The notes beneath the pieces are model-generated. The model saw only the letters and a program-made list of their open reading frames with translations. It made no database searches and was not told where the DNA came from. From a bacterium (GTDB lineage Bacteria; Vulcanimicrobiota; Xenobia; Xenobiales; JADMJV01): DNA of 64,000 nucleotides. The DNA lies in NCBI GenBank assembly GCA_018266105.1, contig JAFEBA010000049.1, positions 1-64,000 of the forward strand, in the 5' to 3' direction. Positions within the stretch are counted from its first letter, which is position 1. The number at the start of each line of letters is the position of its first letter. This document shows, one piece after another, positions 50,320-58,590 of this stretch. A program made the translations under genes and the position numbers.

Positions 50320-51498
50320 ATGTGGTTACGCCGCGCGGCTCTCGGCTTTTGGATGATTGCCTCACTCCAGGTGGCCTGGGTCTGCCACCAACCCCTGGGG
50401 GCCGAACTCAAGTCCACACCCCAAGGGCTGCAAGCCTGGCCGGCCCAGGTCCGTCTGCAGGCGCGCAGTGCCCGTGGCGGCTGGATTCAAAGTGAAGGCA
50501 GCGTGTTGGAAGGCAACCTGCGTCTGGTCGCCTCGGGCTATCGACCTCTGGAAGTAGCAGCCCGGCCCGGCCGCTTCCAGCTCTGGGCAGATCCGTTGAG
50601 CACTCTGGCCGAGAGGCCGGCTTTCTATATCGGGCTGATCCTGTTGATCTGGGAATGGGCCCGTCGCACGAACCCACGGATTGAGGCCAATCCCCAAGAG
50701 CCGCCCGCCCGCCCCAGGGTGGCGACTTACCAGATCCTTCACAGCCTGGGCCAGGGAACCCAGGCCGAGGTCTATCTGGCCGAAGCTGATTCCGGACTCA
50801 AGGTGGCCTTGAAGCTGATCAAGGAAGTGGATGATGAGTTCCGCCAACGCTTCGAGCGCGAAGCCGAGCTGTGTGGGCGAATGGACCATCCAAGAATCGT
50901 GCGCACCCTGGGTTGGGGCAGCCATGAGGGACGGCTCTGGATGGCCCAGAGCTATTTGCCCGGACAAAGCCTGCGCAGTTGGGTCAACGGCCGGGGACTG
51001 CACGCCGCCGAAGTGCGCCGGCTGCTGACTCAGATCTGCGAAGGGCTGGCTTATGCCCATCGGCTGGGAGTCTTTCACCGCGACCTGAAACCCGACAATA
51101 TTCTGCTTGACTCGCGCGGCCAGGCTGTGATCGGCGACTTCGGGCTGGCCCGCTGCCTGGACATGCAAACCATGACACGCACCGACGTGGTACTGGGCAG
51201 TCCAGCCTACATGTCCCCGGAACAAATCGGGGGCGAAAAAATCCTGCGAGGGGCCAGTGACCTGTACGCCCTGGGCGTCATCGGCTACGAGTTGGTCACC
51301 GGACGCCTGCCCTTCCAGGGTGACTTGATGCAGGTGATGATGGGCCATCTGCGCGAGTCCCCGCAGCCTCCCTCTCAGTTGCGGCCAGGCCTACCGACCG
51401 GACTGGAGTCGCTGATCTTGAAGCTGCTGGAAAAGGACCCTGCCCACCGGCCGGGCTCGGCCGAGGAGGTGATGGCCCTGTTGCGCGAAGGCAAATAG
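50320..51498 (+). CDS. Receptor-type Ser/Thr protein kinase
   Basis: 392 aa from ATG at 50320 (the frame is open back to 50266, but that would run through the palindrome). A signal-like segment (about 5-22), an approximately 80-residue periplasmic part (RGGWIQSEGSVLEG), a membrane span (about 99-112: PAFYIGLILLIWEW) and a C-terminal kinase (about 135-390). Motifs: GQGTQAEVYLA, K165 in VALK, HRDLKPDNILL (253-263), DFG at 273-275 and GSPAYMSPEQ (293-302). Second kinase with the same inverse arrangement as the one at 47284. Preceded by the TCGGGAA operator. A2M gene follows after 25 bases, so its transcription is tied to the surface protease trap. Confidence 0.85.
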   Translation: MWLRRAALGFWMIASLQVAWVCHQPLGAELKSTPQGLQAWPAQVRLQARSARGGWIQSEGSVLEGNLRLVASGYRPLEVAARPGRFQLWADPLSTLAERPAFYIGLILLIWEWARRTNPRIEANPQEPPARPRVATYQILHSLGQGTQAEVYLAEADSGLKVALKLIKEVDDEFRQRFEREAELCGRMDHPRIVRTLGWGSHEGRLWMAQSYLPGQSLRSWVNGRGLHAAEVRRLLTQICEGLAYAHRLGVFHRDLKPDNILLDSRGQAVIGDFGLARCLDMQTMTRTDVVLGSPAYMSPEQIGGEKILRGASDLYALGVIGYELVTGRLPFQGDLMQVMMGHLRESPQPPSQLRPGLPTGLESLILKLLEKDPAHRPGSAEEVMALLREGK

Positions 51499-51523
51499 GC
51501 AGAAGCAGGAAGGGAGATGCCCG

Positions 51524-54500
51524 ATGCCCAGAACATCCTTGCTGGCGGCCACTCTGGTGCTGGCCTGGTTGGCTGGCGGCTGCGTCTCCCCCACCCCTCC
51601 TGGTGCCACCCCCACCAACCAGTCAACCTTCGAACCCCCAGAAAGCACCGATGGTCTGCGCTTCAAACTTAGCCCGGCCCCCCCCACTGCACACCAGGCA
51701 GACGTTCCCGTGGCCAGCCCAAGTCCCCTCAGCCCATCCGAAATTCAGCCATTGCTTGATGCACTGCCTCGCCGGGATGGCTCCAACCCCGACCAGCCAG
51801 CCATTCAGCGACGGCCCTCCAGCCAGAAACCGCCGAGGCAAGCCAGAAGTCTGCCTCAGAGCTTTCCTCCCCCGGGCGATCCGCCCGGTCCTCCCGCGGT
51901 GGCGCAGGGACCCCTGGAGGTCCTGTCCTGCACGCCCCAGGGCTCGGTGGAGATGGCCTCCCAGCTGCAAATCACATTCAACCAACCCATGCTCGCCCTG
52001 GGCGAAGCGAGTCAGGCCGAGATACCGCCGCTCAAGCTGACTCCCAGGCCTCCTGGAGGCTGGCGCTGGCTGGGCACTCAAACCCTCATCTTTCAGCCTC
52101 AGGGCCGCTTCCCAATGGCCACTCGCTTCGAGCTCGAAGTTCCTTCGGGTATTTCCGCTTCAGGGGGAGCCAGACTGCAAGAAAGCAAGCGTTTCAGTTT
52201 CCAGACCCCCACCTTGGAGCTGGTTCAGAGCTCACCCCAGGGAGAAGGCCAGAGCCTTCAGCCGTTGCTCTTTCTGCAATTTAACCAGGACATCCAGGCT
52301 GATAAGATCGCCCCAATGCTCAAGTTGTTGAGCAACAGCGAAGAAGTCCCGCTGCGCCGGGCCAGCCGGGAGCAAATTCTCAAGGATGAAGAGATTCAGG
52401 CCCGGGTGGAGCAGGCCGGGGAAAAGCGCAGCCTGGTGATGTTACCCGGCCAGAAACTCAAGCCTGGACAGGCCTACTCGGTGGAGTTGCCAGCCGGCCT
52501 TCCCTCAGCCGAGGGCCCGCTGGGCACGGAGAAGTCTCAATCCTTCAGCTTCTCTACATTTGACCCGCTCAAGCTGAAGCAAAGCGAGCTGGAGGTGGAG
52601 CCGGGGCGCGAGGTGGTGCTTTCTTTCAACAACTCCCTGGACGCGGAGAAATTTGAGCAAAAATGGGTACGGGTGCGGCCCGAAGTTCCTGAGCTGAAGG
52701 TGAGCGTCGATGACCGGGGGCTGTCCCTGCAGGGCCGTTTCAAGGGACATACCGATTATGAAGTCAGTCTGGCTCCCGGCCTGACCGATGAGTTCGGTCA
52801 GAAACTGGCCCAGGCCGAGAAGGTGAACATCAGAGTGGGTGCGGCCCCACCGACCTTTACCGGGCCCACCTCAAACTTCATCACCCTGGACCCCAAGGGA
52901 CCTCCCGGGCTGGACTTTGAGGTGACCAACTATCCCGGCCTGCGGGTGCGGGCCTGGAAAGTGGCGCCTCCCCATTGGGATGACTTCGTGAAGTTTCTGA
53001 CGGACTCGGACCGTCTGACGGCTCCCGGGAAGCTGGTCTTCGAAGAGCAGATCTCCACCGGCATTCAGACCGACCAACCCAGGTCAGTCAGGCTGGATCT
53101 GAAACCGATCTTCCCCAACGGCCTGGGTCAAGCGGTGGTAGTGGTGGAGCCTCAGCTGGAGTCCAAAGACAAGAAGCCGGCTTTTGTAGCCTGGGTGCAG
53201 GCCACTCATTTGGGACTGGATGTTTGCGCGGACGACGATCAGCTGGTCGCCTGGGTGAGTCACCTGGACAGCGGAGCGGCCTGGCCTGGAGCGGGGGTGC
53301 AGTTGCTGGGAAGCCAGAGCCAGGCTCGCAGCGGTGAGGATGGTCTGGCCATACTGCACCCTGAAACTTCAGGCACCCTGCTCGTGGCCCGTCAGGGTGA
53401 TGACCTGGCCATCTTGCCCAAGAATTTCAATGGCTGGAACTCGGGAGCCTGGAACTTCCACCGACGGGGAGACACCAGCCTTTGGCATGTGCTGGACGAC
53501 CGGTCGCTCTACCGTCCCGGAGAGAGCGTGCACGTCAAGGGCTGGCTGCGCAAGCAACTGCGCGGGCCCAGCGGACAACTGGCTGCGGCTTCCCCAGGGC
53601 CCATCCACTACCATTTGCAGGATGCGGAGGGCAAGAAGCTGGCCGAGGGCCAGCTTCGCAGCGGTGGCCTGGGCGGGTTTAGCCTGGAACTGAAATTGCC
53701 GCGCGAGATGGCCCTGGGCAAGTGCCAGCTTCGCCTGACCGACTCCGGGGGGTCCACCTACCAGCATCCATTCCAGGTGCAAGAATACCGCCGCCCCGAA
53801 TTTGAGGTGAGCGCCCAAGCGCAGCCCGGCGTCTGCCAGGTTGGCCAGTCGGCCTTGCTGTCGGCCCAAGCCTCCTATTTTTCAGGCGGAGCGCTGGCCA
53901 ACTCCAAAGTCGATTGGCGGGTGAGCAGCTCACCCGCCAGCTTCAGCCCACCGGGCTGGGAAGAGTATAGCTTCGGAAGCTGGAGCCCCTGGTGGGATTT
54001 TTCGGGCCCCTACGGTCCTCGACGGTCGGAAGCCCGCCAGAACAGCAGCGAGCAGAGCAGCAGCACCGATTCCAAGGGTTGCAGCCGCCTCCAGGTGGAC
54101 TTCCTCTCGGTCGACCCGCCCCGACCCCATAGCCTGGAGGCCGAGGCCACGGTTGAGGATCTCAATCACCAGAGCTGGACCGCCCGGACCTCGGTGCTGG
54201 TGCACCCGGCCTCGATTTACGTCGGACTGAAGAGTCAGACCACCTTTGTGGAAAAAGGCCAGCCACTGAGGGTCTCGGTGCTGGTCGCTGACCTGGAAGG
54301 CAAAGCGGTCAGCGGGCGCCCGGTCCAGTTACGTTTTTATCGTCAAGAATGGGACGAAAAAGGACAGTCTCGAGCGTTGGACTTACAGGAGCGCCAGCTG
54401 ACCTCGGTCAACGGCCCGCAGAATGTAGACCTACCAACCCACGAGGCAGGCGCCTATGTGGTGGAAGCTCGCGTGCAGGACGAGCAAAATCGAAGCAACG

Positions 54501-57328
54501 CTTCGGACCTCAGCCTCTGGGTGAGTGGCCTGAAACTGCAACCCTCGGGTGAAGTGGCCCAACAAAAGCTCAACCTGATCCCCAACAAACGCCAATATCG
54601 ACCCGGCGAGACAGCCGAAGTGCTGGTGCAAGCCCCCTTTTCTCCTGCCGAATTGCTGGTCACCACTCGGCGCGACGGCCTGGCCAGGGTGGAGCGCCTG
54701 AGCGCCGCGCAGGGCAGCGCAACCGTGAAAATCCCGCTCAACGAGCTGGACCTTCCCGGGCTGGAGCTGCAGGTTGACGCGCTGGGTCGGGACATAGGAC
54801 CGGCCTACGCCAGCGGCTCGCTTTTTTTGGAAATGTCGCGAGCTTCGCGCCAGCTAAAAGTGGCTATCAAGCCCGGCCGCTCGGCCCTGCAGCCGGGCCA
54901 GAGCACCCAGGTGGAGGTGCAGCTCACGGACCAGCAGGACCAGCCCGTCTCCGGATCGGTGACCTTGTTGGCGGTGGACGAAGCAGTGCTGGCCCTGACC
55001 GGTTATGACCCGGCCGATCCCTTGGATAGCTTCTGCGTGCGCCGCCAGCCAGGGGTCGAGGACGAACACTCGCGAGATTTTCTGAACCTCAATTCAAGTT
55101 CTGGCTTCGCCCCAGGTAGCGTCCCCGAGATCAACTATAATGCGATGGTCGGATTGACGGCAGGAAGGGACGACGCCCAACCTCCCCCGGCCCCTCCGCC
55201 GCCACCGCCAGGCTTCAAGCTGCGCAGCAACTTCAATCCCCTGGCCGCTTTCCAACCGGATGTGGCCACCGACGCCTCTGGTAAGGCCAAAATCACCGTC
55301 ACCTTGCCAGATAGCTTGACCCGCTATCGACTGATTGCCCTGGCCGAGTCCGGAATACAGCGCTTCGGCAAAGGCGAAAGCAGTCTGACCGCACGTAAAC
55401 CTTTGCAAATCCGCCCCTCCACTCCGCGCTTCGCCAACTACGGTGACCGCTTCAAGCTGCCGGTGCTGGTGCAAAACCAGACCGACGAGTCCATGCAGGT
55501 GGATCTGGTGGCGCGAGCCTTCAATCTGGAACTGGAACAGGCCGGCTACCGGCTCCAACTCAAACCACAGGAGCGCGTGGAAGTCAGCTTCGCCTGCGCC
55601 GCCCGGCAGGCTGGTCCAGCCCGGGTTCAATGGGCGGCCAACGCAGTGTCGGGCAATGATGCCGCCGAAATCAGCCTGCCAGTCCAGGCGGCGGCCAGCA
55701 GACAGCAGCTGGCAACTTATGGCGTTTTGGACCAGGGTGCGGTGCGCCAAAGTCTGCTGCGCCCGGCTCAGGCCCGACCCGAATCCGGCCAGCTTCGCCT
55801 GACCACCAGCTCCACGGCTCTGGCCGAATTGACCGACTCCTATCAATACTTGCAGAGCTATCCTTATGAATGCTCGGAGCAGCTGGCCTCGCGAGCTCTG
55901 GCCACGGCCTCACTGGGCGAAATGGGGAAGGCTTTCCAGACCTCGGCCCAGGATTCGCCCGAGACGATCCAGCGAAGGCTGGACACCGACCTTGAGCACC
56001 TGGCGGGCCTGCAAAACGACGACGGCGGTTTCGATGCTTGGGAACGTGGAAAAGCCTCCGATCCTTTTGTCAGCGTGCACGTGGCTCATATGCTGGTGCG
56101 GCTTAAGCAGAAAGGCTACACTCGGACTCAAGCACTCTGGGAAAAGTCTCGACCCTACCTCAAGGAAATCCAGAGCCACCTGCGCCAGACCGACTACGGT
56201 CCGGATTGCAGCCGAAGCGTTCGCGCCTACGCCCTGTACGTGCAGCACCTGGCCGGGCAGCCCGACCGATCCGGAGCTCAAGCCCTGCTGCAAGAGTGCC
56301 CGCTGACCCAACTGGGCCCTGAGGTGGCCGCCTGGCTGCTGCCCACCCTGGCCAAAGACCCCGCCGAGGCTGACCGGGTGCTTAAGTATCTCGAGAATCA
56401 TAGCAATCAGACTGCGGCCACAGCCGAATTCAGCTTCAACTATGGCGACAAAGACCACCTCATCCTGTATTCCGATCGGCGAGACGATGCTCTGATTCTG
56501 GAGTCACTGGTGCGGGTTCGTCCCCAGCATCCCCTGGTTCCCAAACTGGTGAGCGGCCTGCTGAGCCAGCGCCGCCAGGGGCGCTGGGAAAACACCCAGG
56601 AAAATTGCTGGGTCTTGCTGGCCCTGGAGGCCTACTTCCAGCACTTTGAAAGGAACACTCCCAATTTCCAGGCCGCGGTCTGGTTGGGCGAGCGCCTGGT
56701 CGGTCAGCAAAGCTTTAAGGGCCGACCCAGGCAACCAGAGCAGCTGGAAGTGCCTTTGAAAGAGCTGAGCGAAAAAGCCGACCTGGTACTCAGCAAGCGA
56801 GGCCCGGGCCGGCTCTACTATCGTCTCGGGCTCAGCTTCTCCCCGCCAGAGCTGATGCTTAAGGCCGTGGACAATGGCTTTGCGGTGGAGCGCAGCTACC
56901 AGGCCACCGAGGACAATCGAGACGTCAGTCGCGATGCAGAGGGGGTCTGGCACATGAGGGCCGGCTCGCTGGTGCGCGTCCAGATCAACATGCAGACGTC
57001 CGCGCGCCGCTATCATGTGGCTCTGGTCGACCCCCTCCCGGCCGGCCTGGAGGCCCTCAACCCGGAGCTGCTGGGCAGTCAGACCGAACCGGCACCCGCC
57101 AACCGCCTGGACGGCTGGTGGAGCAGCTACTGGTTTGAACACCAGAACCTGCGCGACCAGCGTGTGGAAGCCTTTACCAGCCTGCTACAGGAGGGAGTTT
57201 ATCACTACAGCTACCTGGCCCGGGCCACCACCCTGGGTGAGTTTATGGCTCCTCCCGTACATGCCGAAGAGATGTATCATCCCGAAACTTTCGGAAGGGG
57301 TCCCAGCGAGAAAGTGGTGATTGAATGA
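51524..57328 (+). CDS. Alpha-2-macroglobulin-like lipoprotein with thioester motif
   Basis: 1934 aa, ATG with GGAAGGGAG 9 bases upstream. The lipobox LAGGC (Cys20) predicts an outer-membrane or inner-membrane lipoprotein after Lnt modification. The chain has repeated macroglobulin domains (about 130-1100), a QYRPGETAEVLVQAPF segment, a Pro-rich linker (about 1220), the A2M core (FNPLAAFQPDVATDASGKAKITV, about 1235), and CSEQ (Cys1450), the CxEQ thioester that covalently traps proteases, then the complement-like helical domain. Bacterial A2Ms protect the envelope and are usually beside pbpC; here it follows a Ser/Thr kinase and ends with a 4-base overlap to acylphosphatase. Intact thioester suggests it is active. 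Confidence 0.9.
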   Translation: MPRTSLLAATLVLAWLAGGCVSPTPPGATPTNQSTFEPPESTDGLRFKLSPAPPTAHQADVPVASPSPLSPSEIQPLLDALPRRDGSNPDQPAIQRRPSSQKPPRQARSLPQSFPPPGDPPGPPAVAQGPLEVLSCTPQGSVEMASQLQITFNQPMLALGEASQAEIPPLKLTPRPPGGWRWLGTQTLIFQPQGRFPMATRFELEVPSGISASGGARLQESKRFSFQTPTLELVQSSPQGEGQSLQPLLFLQFNQDIQADKIAPMLKLLSNSEEVPLRRASREQILKDEEIQARVEQAGEKRSLVMLPGQKLKPGQAYSVELPAGLPSAEGPLGTEKSQSFSFSTFDPLKLKQSELEVEPGREVVLSFNNSLDAEKFEQKWVRVRPEVPELKVSVDDRGLSLQGRFKGHTDYEVSLAPGLTDEFGQKLAQAEKVNIRVGAAPPTFTGPTSNFITLDPKGPPGLDFEVTNYPGLRVRAWKVAPPHWDDFVKFLTDSDRLTAPGKLVFEEQISTGIQTDQPRSVRLDLKPIFPNGLGQAVVVVEPQLESKDKKPAFVAWVQATHLGLDVCADDDQLVAWVSHLDSGAAWPGAGVQLLGSQSQARSGEDGLAILHPETSGTLLVARQGDDLAILPKNFNGWNSGAWNFHRRGDTSLWHVLDDRSLYRPGESVHVKGWLRKQLRGPSGQLAAASPGPIHYHLQDAEGKKLAEGQLRSGGLGGFSLELKLPREMALGKCQLRLTDSGGSTYQHPFQVQEYRRPEFEVSAQAQPGVCQVGQSALLSAQASYFSGGALANSKVDWRVSSSPASFSPPGWEEYSFGSWSPWWDFSGPYGPRRSEARQNSSEQSSSTDSKGCSRLQVDFLSVDPPRPHSLEAEATVEDLNHQSWTARTSVLVHPASIYVGLKSQTTFVEKGQPLRVSVLVADLEGKAVSGRPVQLRFYRQEWDEKGQSRALDLQERQLTSVNGPQNVDLPTHEAGAYVVEARVQDEQNRSNASDLSLWVSGLKLQPSGEVAQQKLNLIPNKRQYRPGETAEVLVQAPFSPAELLVTTRRDGLARVERLSAAQGSATVKIPLNELDLPGLELQVDALGRDIGPAYASGSLFLEMSRASRQLKVAIKPGRSALQPGQSTQVEVQLTDQQDQPVSGSVTLLAVDEAVLALTGYDPADPLDSFCVRRQPGVEDEHSRDFLNLNSSSGFAPGSVPEINYNAMVGLTAGRDDAQPPPAPPPPPPGFKLRSNFNPLAAFQPDVATDASGKAKITVTLPDSLTRYRLIALAESGIQRFGKGESSLTARKPLQIRPSTPRFANYGDRFKLPVLVQNQTDESMQVDLVARAFNLELEQAGYRLQLKPQERVEVSFACAARQAGPARVQWAANAVSGNDAAEISLPVQAAASRQQLATYGVLDQGAVRQSLLRPAQARPESGQLRLTTSSTALAELTDSYQYLQSYPYECSEQLASRALATASLGEMGKAFQTSAQDSPETIQRRLDTDLEHLAGLQNDDGGFDAWERGKASDPFVSVHVAHMLVRLKQKGYTRTQALWEKSRPYLKEIQSHLRQTDYGPDCSRSVRAYALYVQHLAGQPDRSGAQALLQECPLTQLGPEVAAWLLPTLAKDPAEADRVLKYLENHSNQTAATAEFSFNYGDKDHLILYSDRRDDALILESLVRVRPQHPLVPKLVSGLLSQRRQGRWENTQENCWVLLALEAYFQHFERNTPNFQAAVWLGERLVGQQSFKGRPRQPEQLEVPLKELSEKADLVLSKRGPGRLYYRLGLSFSPPELMLKAVDNGFAVERSYQATEDNRDVSRDAEGVWHMRAGSLVRVQINMQTSARRYHVALVDPLPAGLEALNPELLGSQTEPAPANRLDGWWSSYWFEHQNLRDQRVEAFTSLLQEGVYHYSYLARATTLGEFMAPPVHAEEMYHPETFGRGPSEKVVIE

Positions 57329-57594
57329 AAACGGTCCAGGTCTGGGTGTCCGGACACGTTCAAGGGGTGGGTTTTCGCTGGCACGTGCGCCAGTGGGCGC
57401 AGCGCCTGGGAATCTCTGGCTGGGTGCGCAACCTGCCCGACGGACGAGTGGAGCTGAAAGCTCAGGGCCAACGGCTGGATGAGTTCTTGCGCAAGGTGGC
57501 CCAGGGTCCCCAAGGCGCCAAAGTGACTTCACTTCAAGATGAATGGACCGACCTGGGCGAGCCCCTGGGTAGCTTTCAGATCCTCTCATGTTAA
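57325..57594 (+). CDS. acyP: Acylphosphatase
   Basis: 89 aa. The acylphosphatase core is complete: VQVWVSGHVQGVGFRWHVRQWA carries the catalytic Arg and phosphate loop GHVQGVGFR, and SGWVRNLPDGRVEL carries the catalytic Asn. It hydrolyses acyl phosphates such as acetyl phosphate or 1,3-bisphosphoglycerate. Cytosolic. Its ATG overlaps the A2M stop by 4 bases. Why it is translationally coupled to a surface protein is not clear; many such small housekeeping genes ride on unrelated operons. Confidence 0.92.
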   Translation: MKTVQVWVSGHVQGVGFRWHVRQWAQRLGISGWVRNLPDGRVELKAQGQRLDEFLRKVAQGPQGAKVTSLQDEWTDLGEPLGSFQILSC

Positions 57595-57609
57595 ACTTTT
57601 GTGTTTCTA

Positions 57610-57637
57610 TTTACAGCCAAAAATTCTGTGGGACAAT
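57610..57637 (+). promoter_or_regulatory. Probable promoter of the Met/Gly-rich gene
   Basis: TTTACA (57610-57615) is 16 bases from GACAAT (57632-57637). The intergenic stretch is markedly AT-rich compared with surroundings. A strong Shine-Dalgarno GGGAGAG lies about 9 bases before the ATG at 57669, so this gene is not leaderless. Confidence 0.45.
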
Positions 57638-57668
57638 GATAAAAATGTGAAACGGGAGAGTTTTATTC

Positions 57669-58514
57669 ATGGCTTACATCGGTAATCTCGGTTTCAACCA
57701 GATGTCCCCCTACGGCTGCGGCTGCGGCGGTGGGATGCAACAGATGAACCCCTATCAGCAGGGCTTCATGATGGGACAACAGATGGCCCAAATGCAGCAG
57801 ATGATGCAGATGATGATGGGCATGATGCAGATGATGATGCAGATGCAGGGAATGGGGGGCGGCTTCAATCCCATGATGAACGGCATGAACCCCATGATGA
57901 ACGGCATGGGCGGCATCCCCGGCATGGGCGGCGGCTTCCCCGCTATGGGTGGCGGTTTCCCCGGCATGGGCGGAGGAATTGGCAACTACATGGGCGGGGG
58001 AATGCCCTTCTCGCCGATGCCCTTCGGTCCCAGCGGCTACCCCGGGGGCGGCATGCCCTACGGCCCGGGCTATGCCAACGGCGCCTGTCCGATGCCTGGA
58101 AATTTTGGAAACAGCGGCTCCGCCGCCGTCAGCCTCGGCCAGCGCTTCCTGGGCCAGAACTCCATCGACGTGCGCGGTCGCCTGCCCCACTTTACCGCTG
58201 CCGGAGGCCAGACCAACAACTGCGCCGACTTCGTCTCGTCCTGCCTGGAAAGCACGGGCGGCTTACAAGGTCACCACGTCGGTGTGCGCGCCCTGGAGCA
58301 GGCTCTAATCCGCCAGGGCTATCGCCGCATCCCGGCCTCGATGGCCAAACCCGGCGACGTCTGGATGAACCCCTCTCGCGGCCATACCGAACTGGTCGCG
58401 ACTCCGGGCGCCACGCAACTGCTGGGCTCTAACAACGACCGACCCGGTCACCAGGTGATTTCTCAGAAGCCCAACCGCAACCCCGAAGGTGGCGTCTACT
58501 ACAGCCGAGGGTAA
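57669..58514 (+). CDS. Met/Gly-rich protein with NlpC/P60-like C-terminal domain
   Basis: 281 aa. Residues about 18-150 are low complexity, dominated by Met, Gln, Gly, Pro and Asn (MQQMMQMMMGMMQMMMQMQG, then repeated GMGGGFP). The C-terminal 130 residues resemble the NlpC/P60 or CHAP papain-like fold: catalytic Cys in NNCADFVSSCLES, His in PSRGHTELVA, and an intervening GDVWMNP. Such domains cleave or bind peptidoglycan peptides. No Sec signal is visible, so export (if any) must use another route. The Met-rich tail might bind copper or form filaments; inference. Followed by a strong terminator. Confidence 0.7.
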   Translation: MAYIGNLGFNQMSPYGCGCGGGMQQMNPYQQGFMMGQQMAQMQQMMQMMMGMMQMMMQMQGMGGGFNPMMNGMNPMMNGMGGIPGMGGGFPAMGGGFPGMGGGIGNYMGGGMPFSPMPFGPSGYPGGGMPYGPGYANGACPMPGNFGNSGSAAVSLGQRFLGQNSIDVRGRLPHFTAAGGQTNNCADFVSSCLESTGGLQGHHVGVRALEQALIRQGYRRIPASMAKPGDVWMNPSRGHTELVATPGATQLLGSNNDRPGHQVISQKPNRNPEGGVYYSRG

Positions 58515-58536
58515 TGCCCGACCCCAGGCGAATGAG

Positions 58537-58573
58537 TGAGCCCCGGTTCCGTGAGCCGGGGCTCATTTCTTTC
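58537..58573 (+). terminator. Rho-independent terminator
   Basis: A perfect 10-bp stem TGAGCCCCGG/CCGGGGCTCA with a 9-base loop is followed by TTTCTTT. It ends the single-gene transcript of the Met/Gly-rich protein. Confidence 0.85.
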
Positions 58574-58590
58574 CGACCGAGGGTTGCTGT

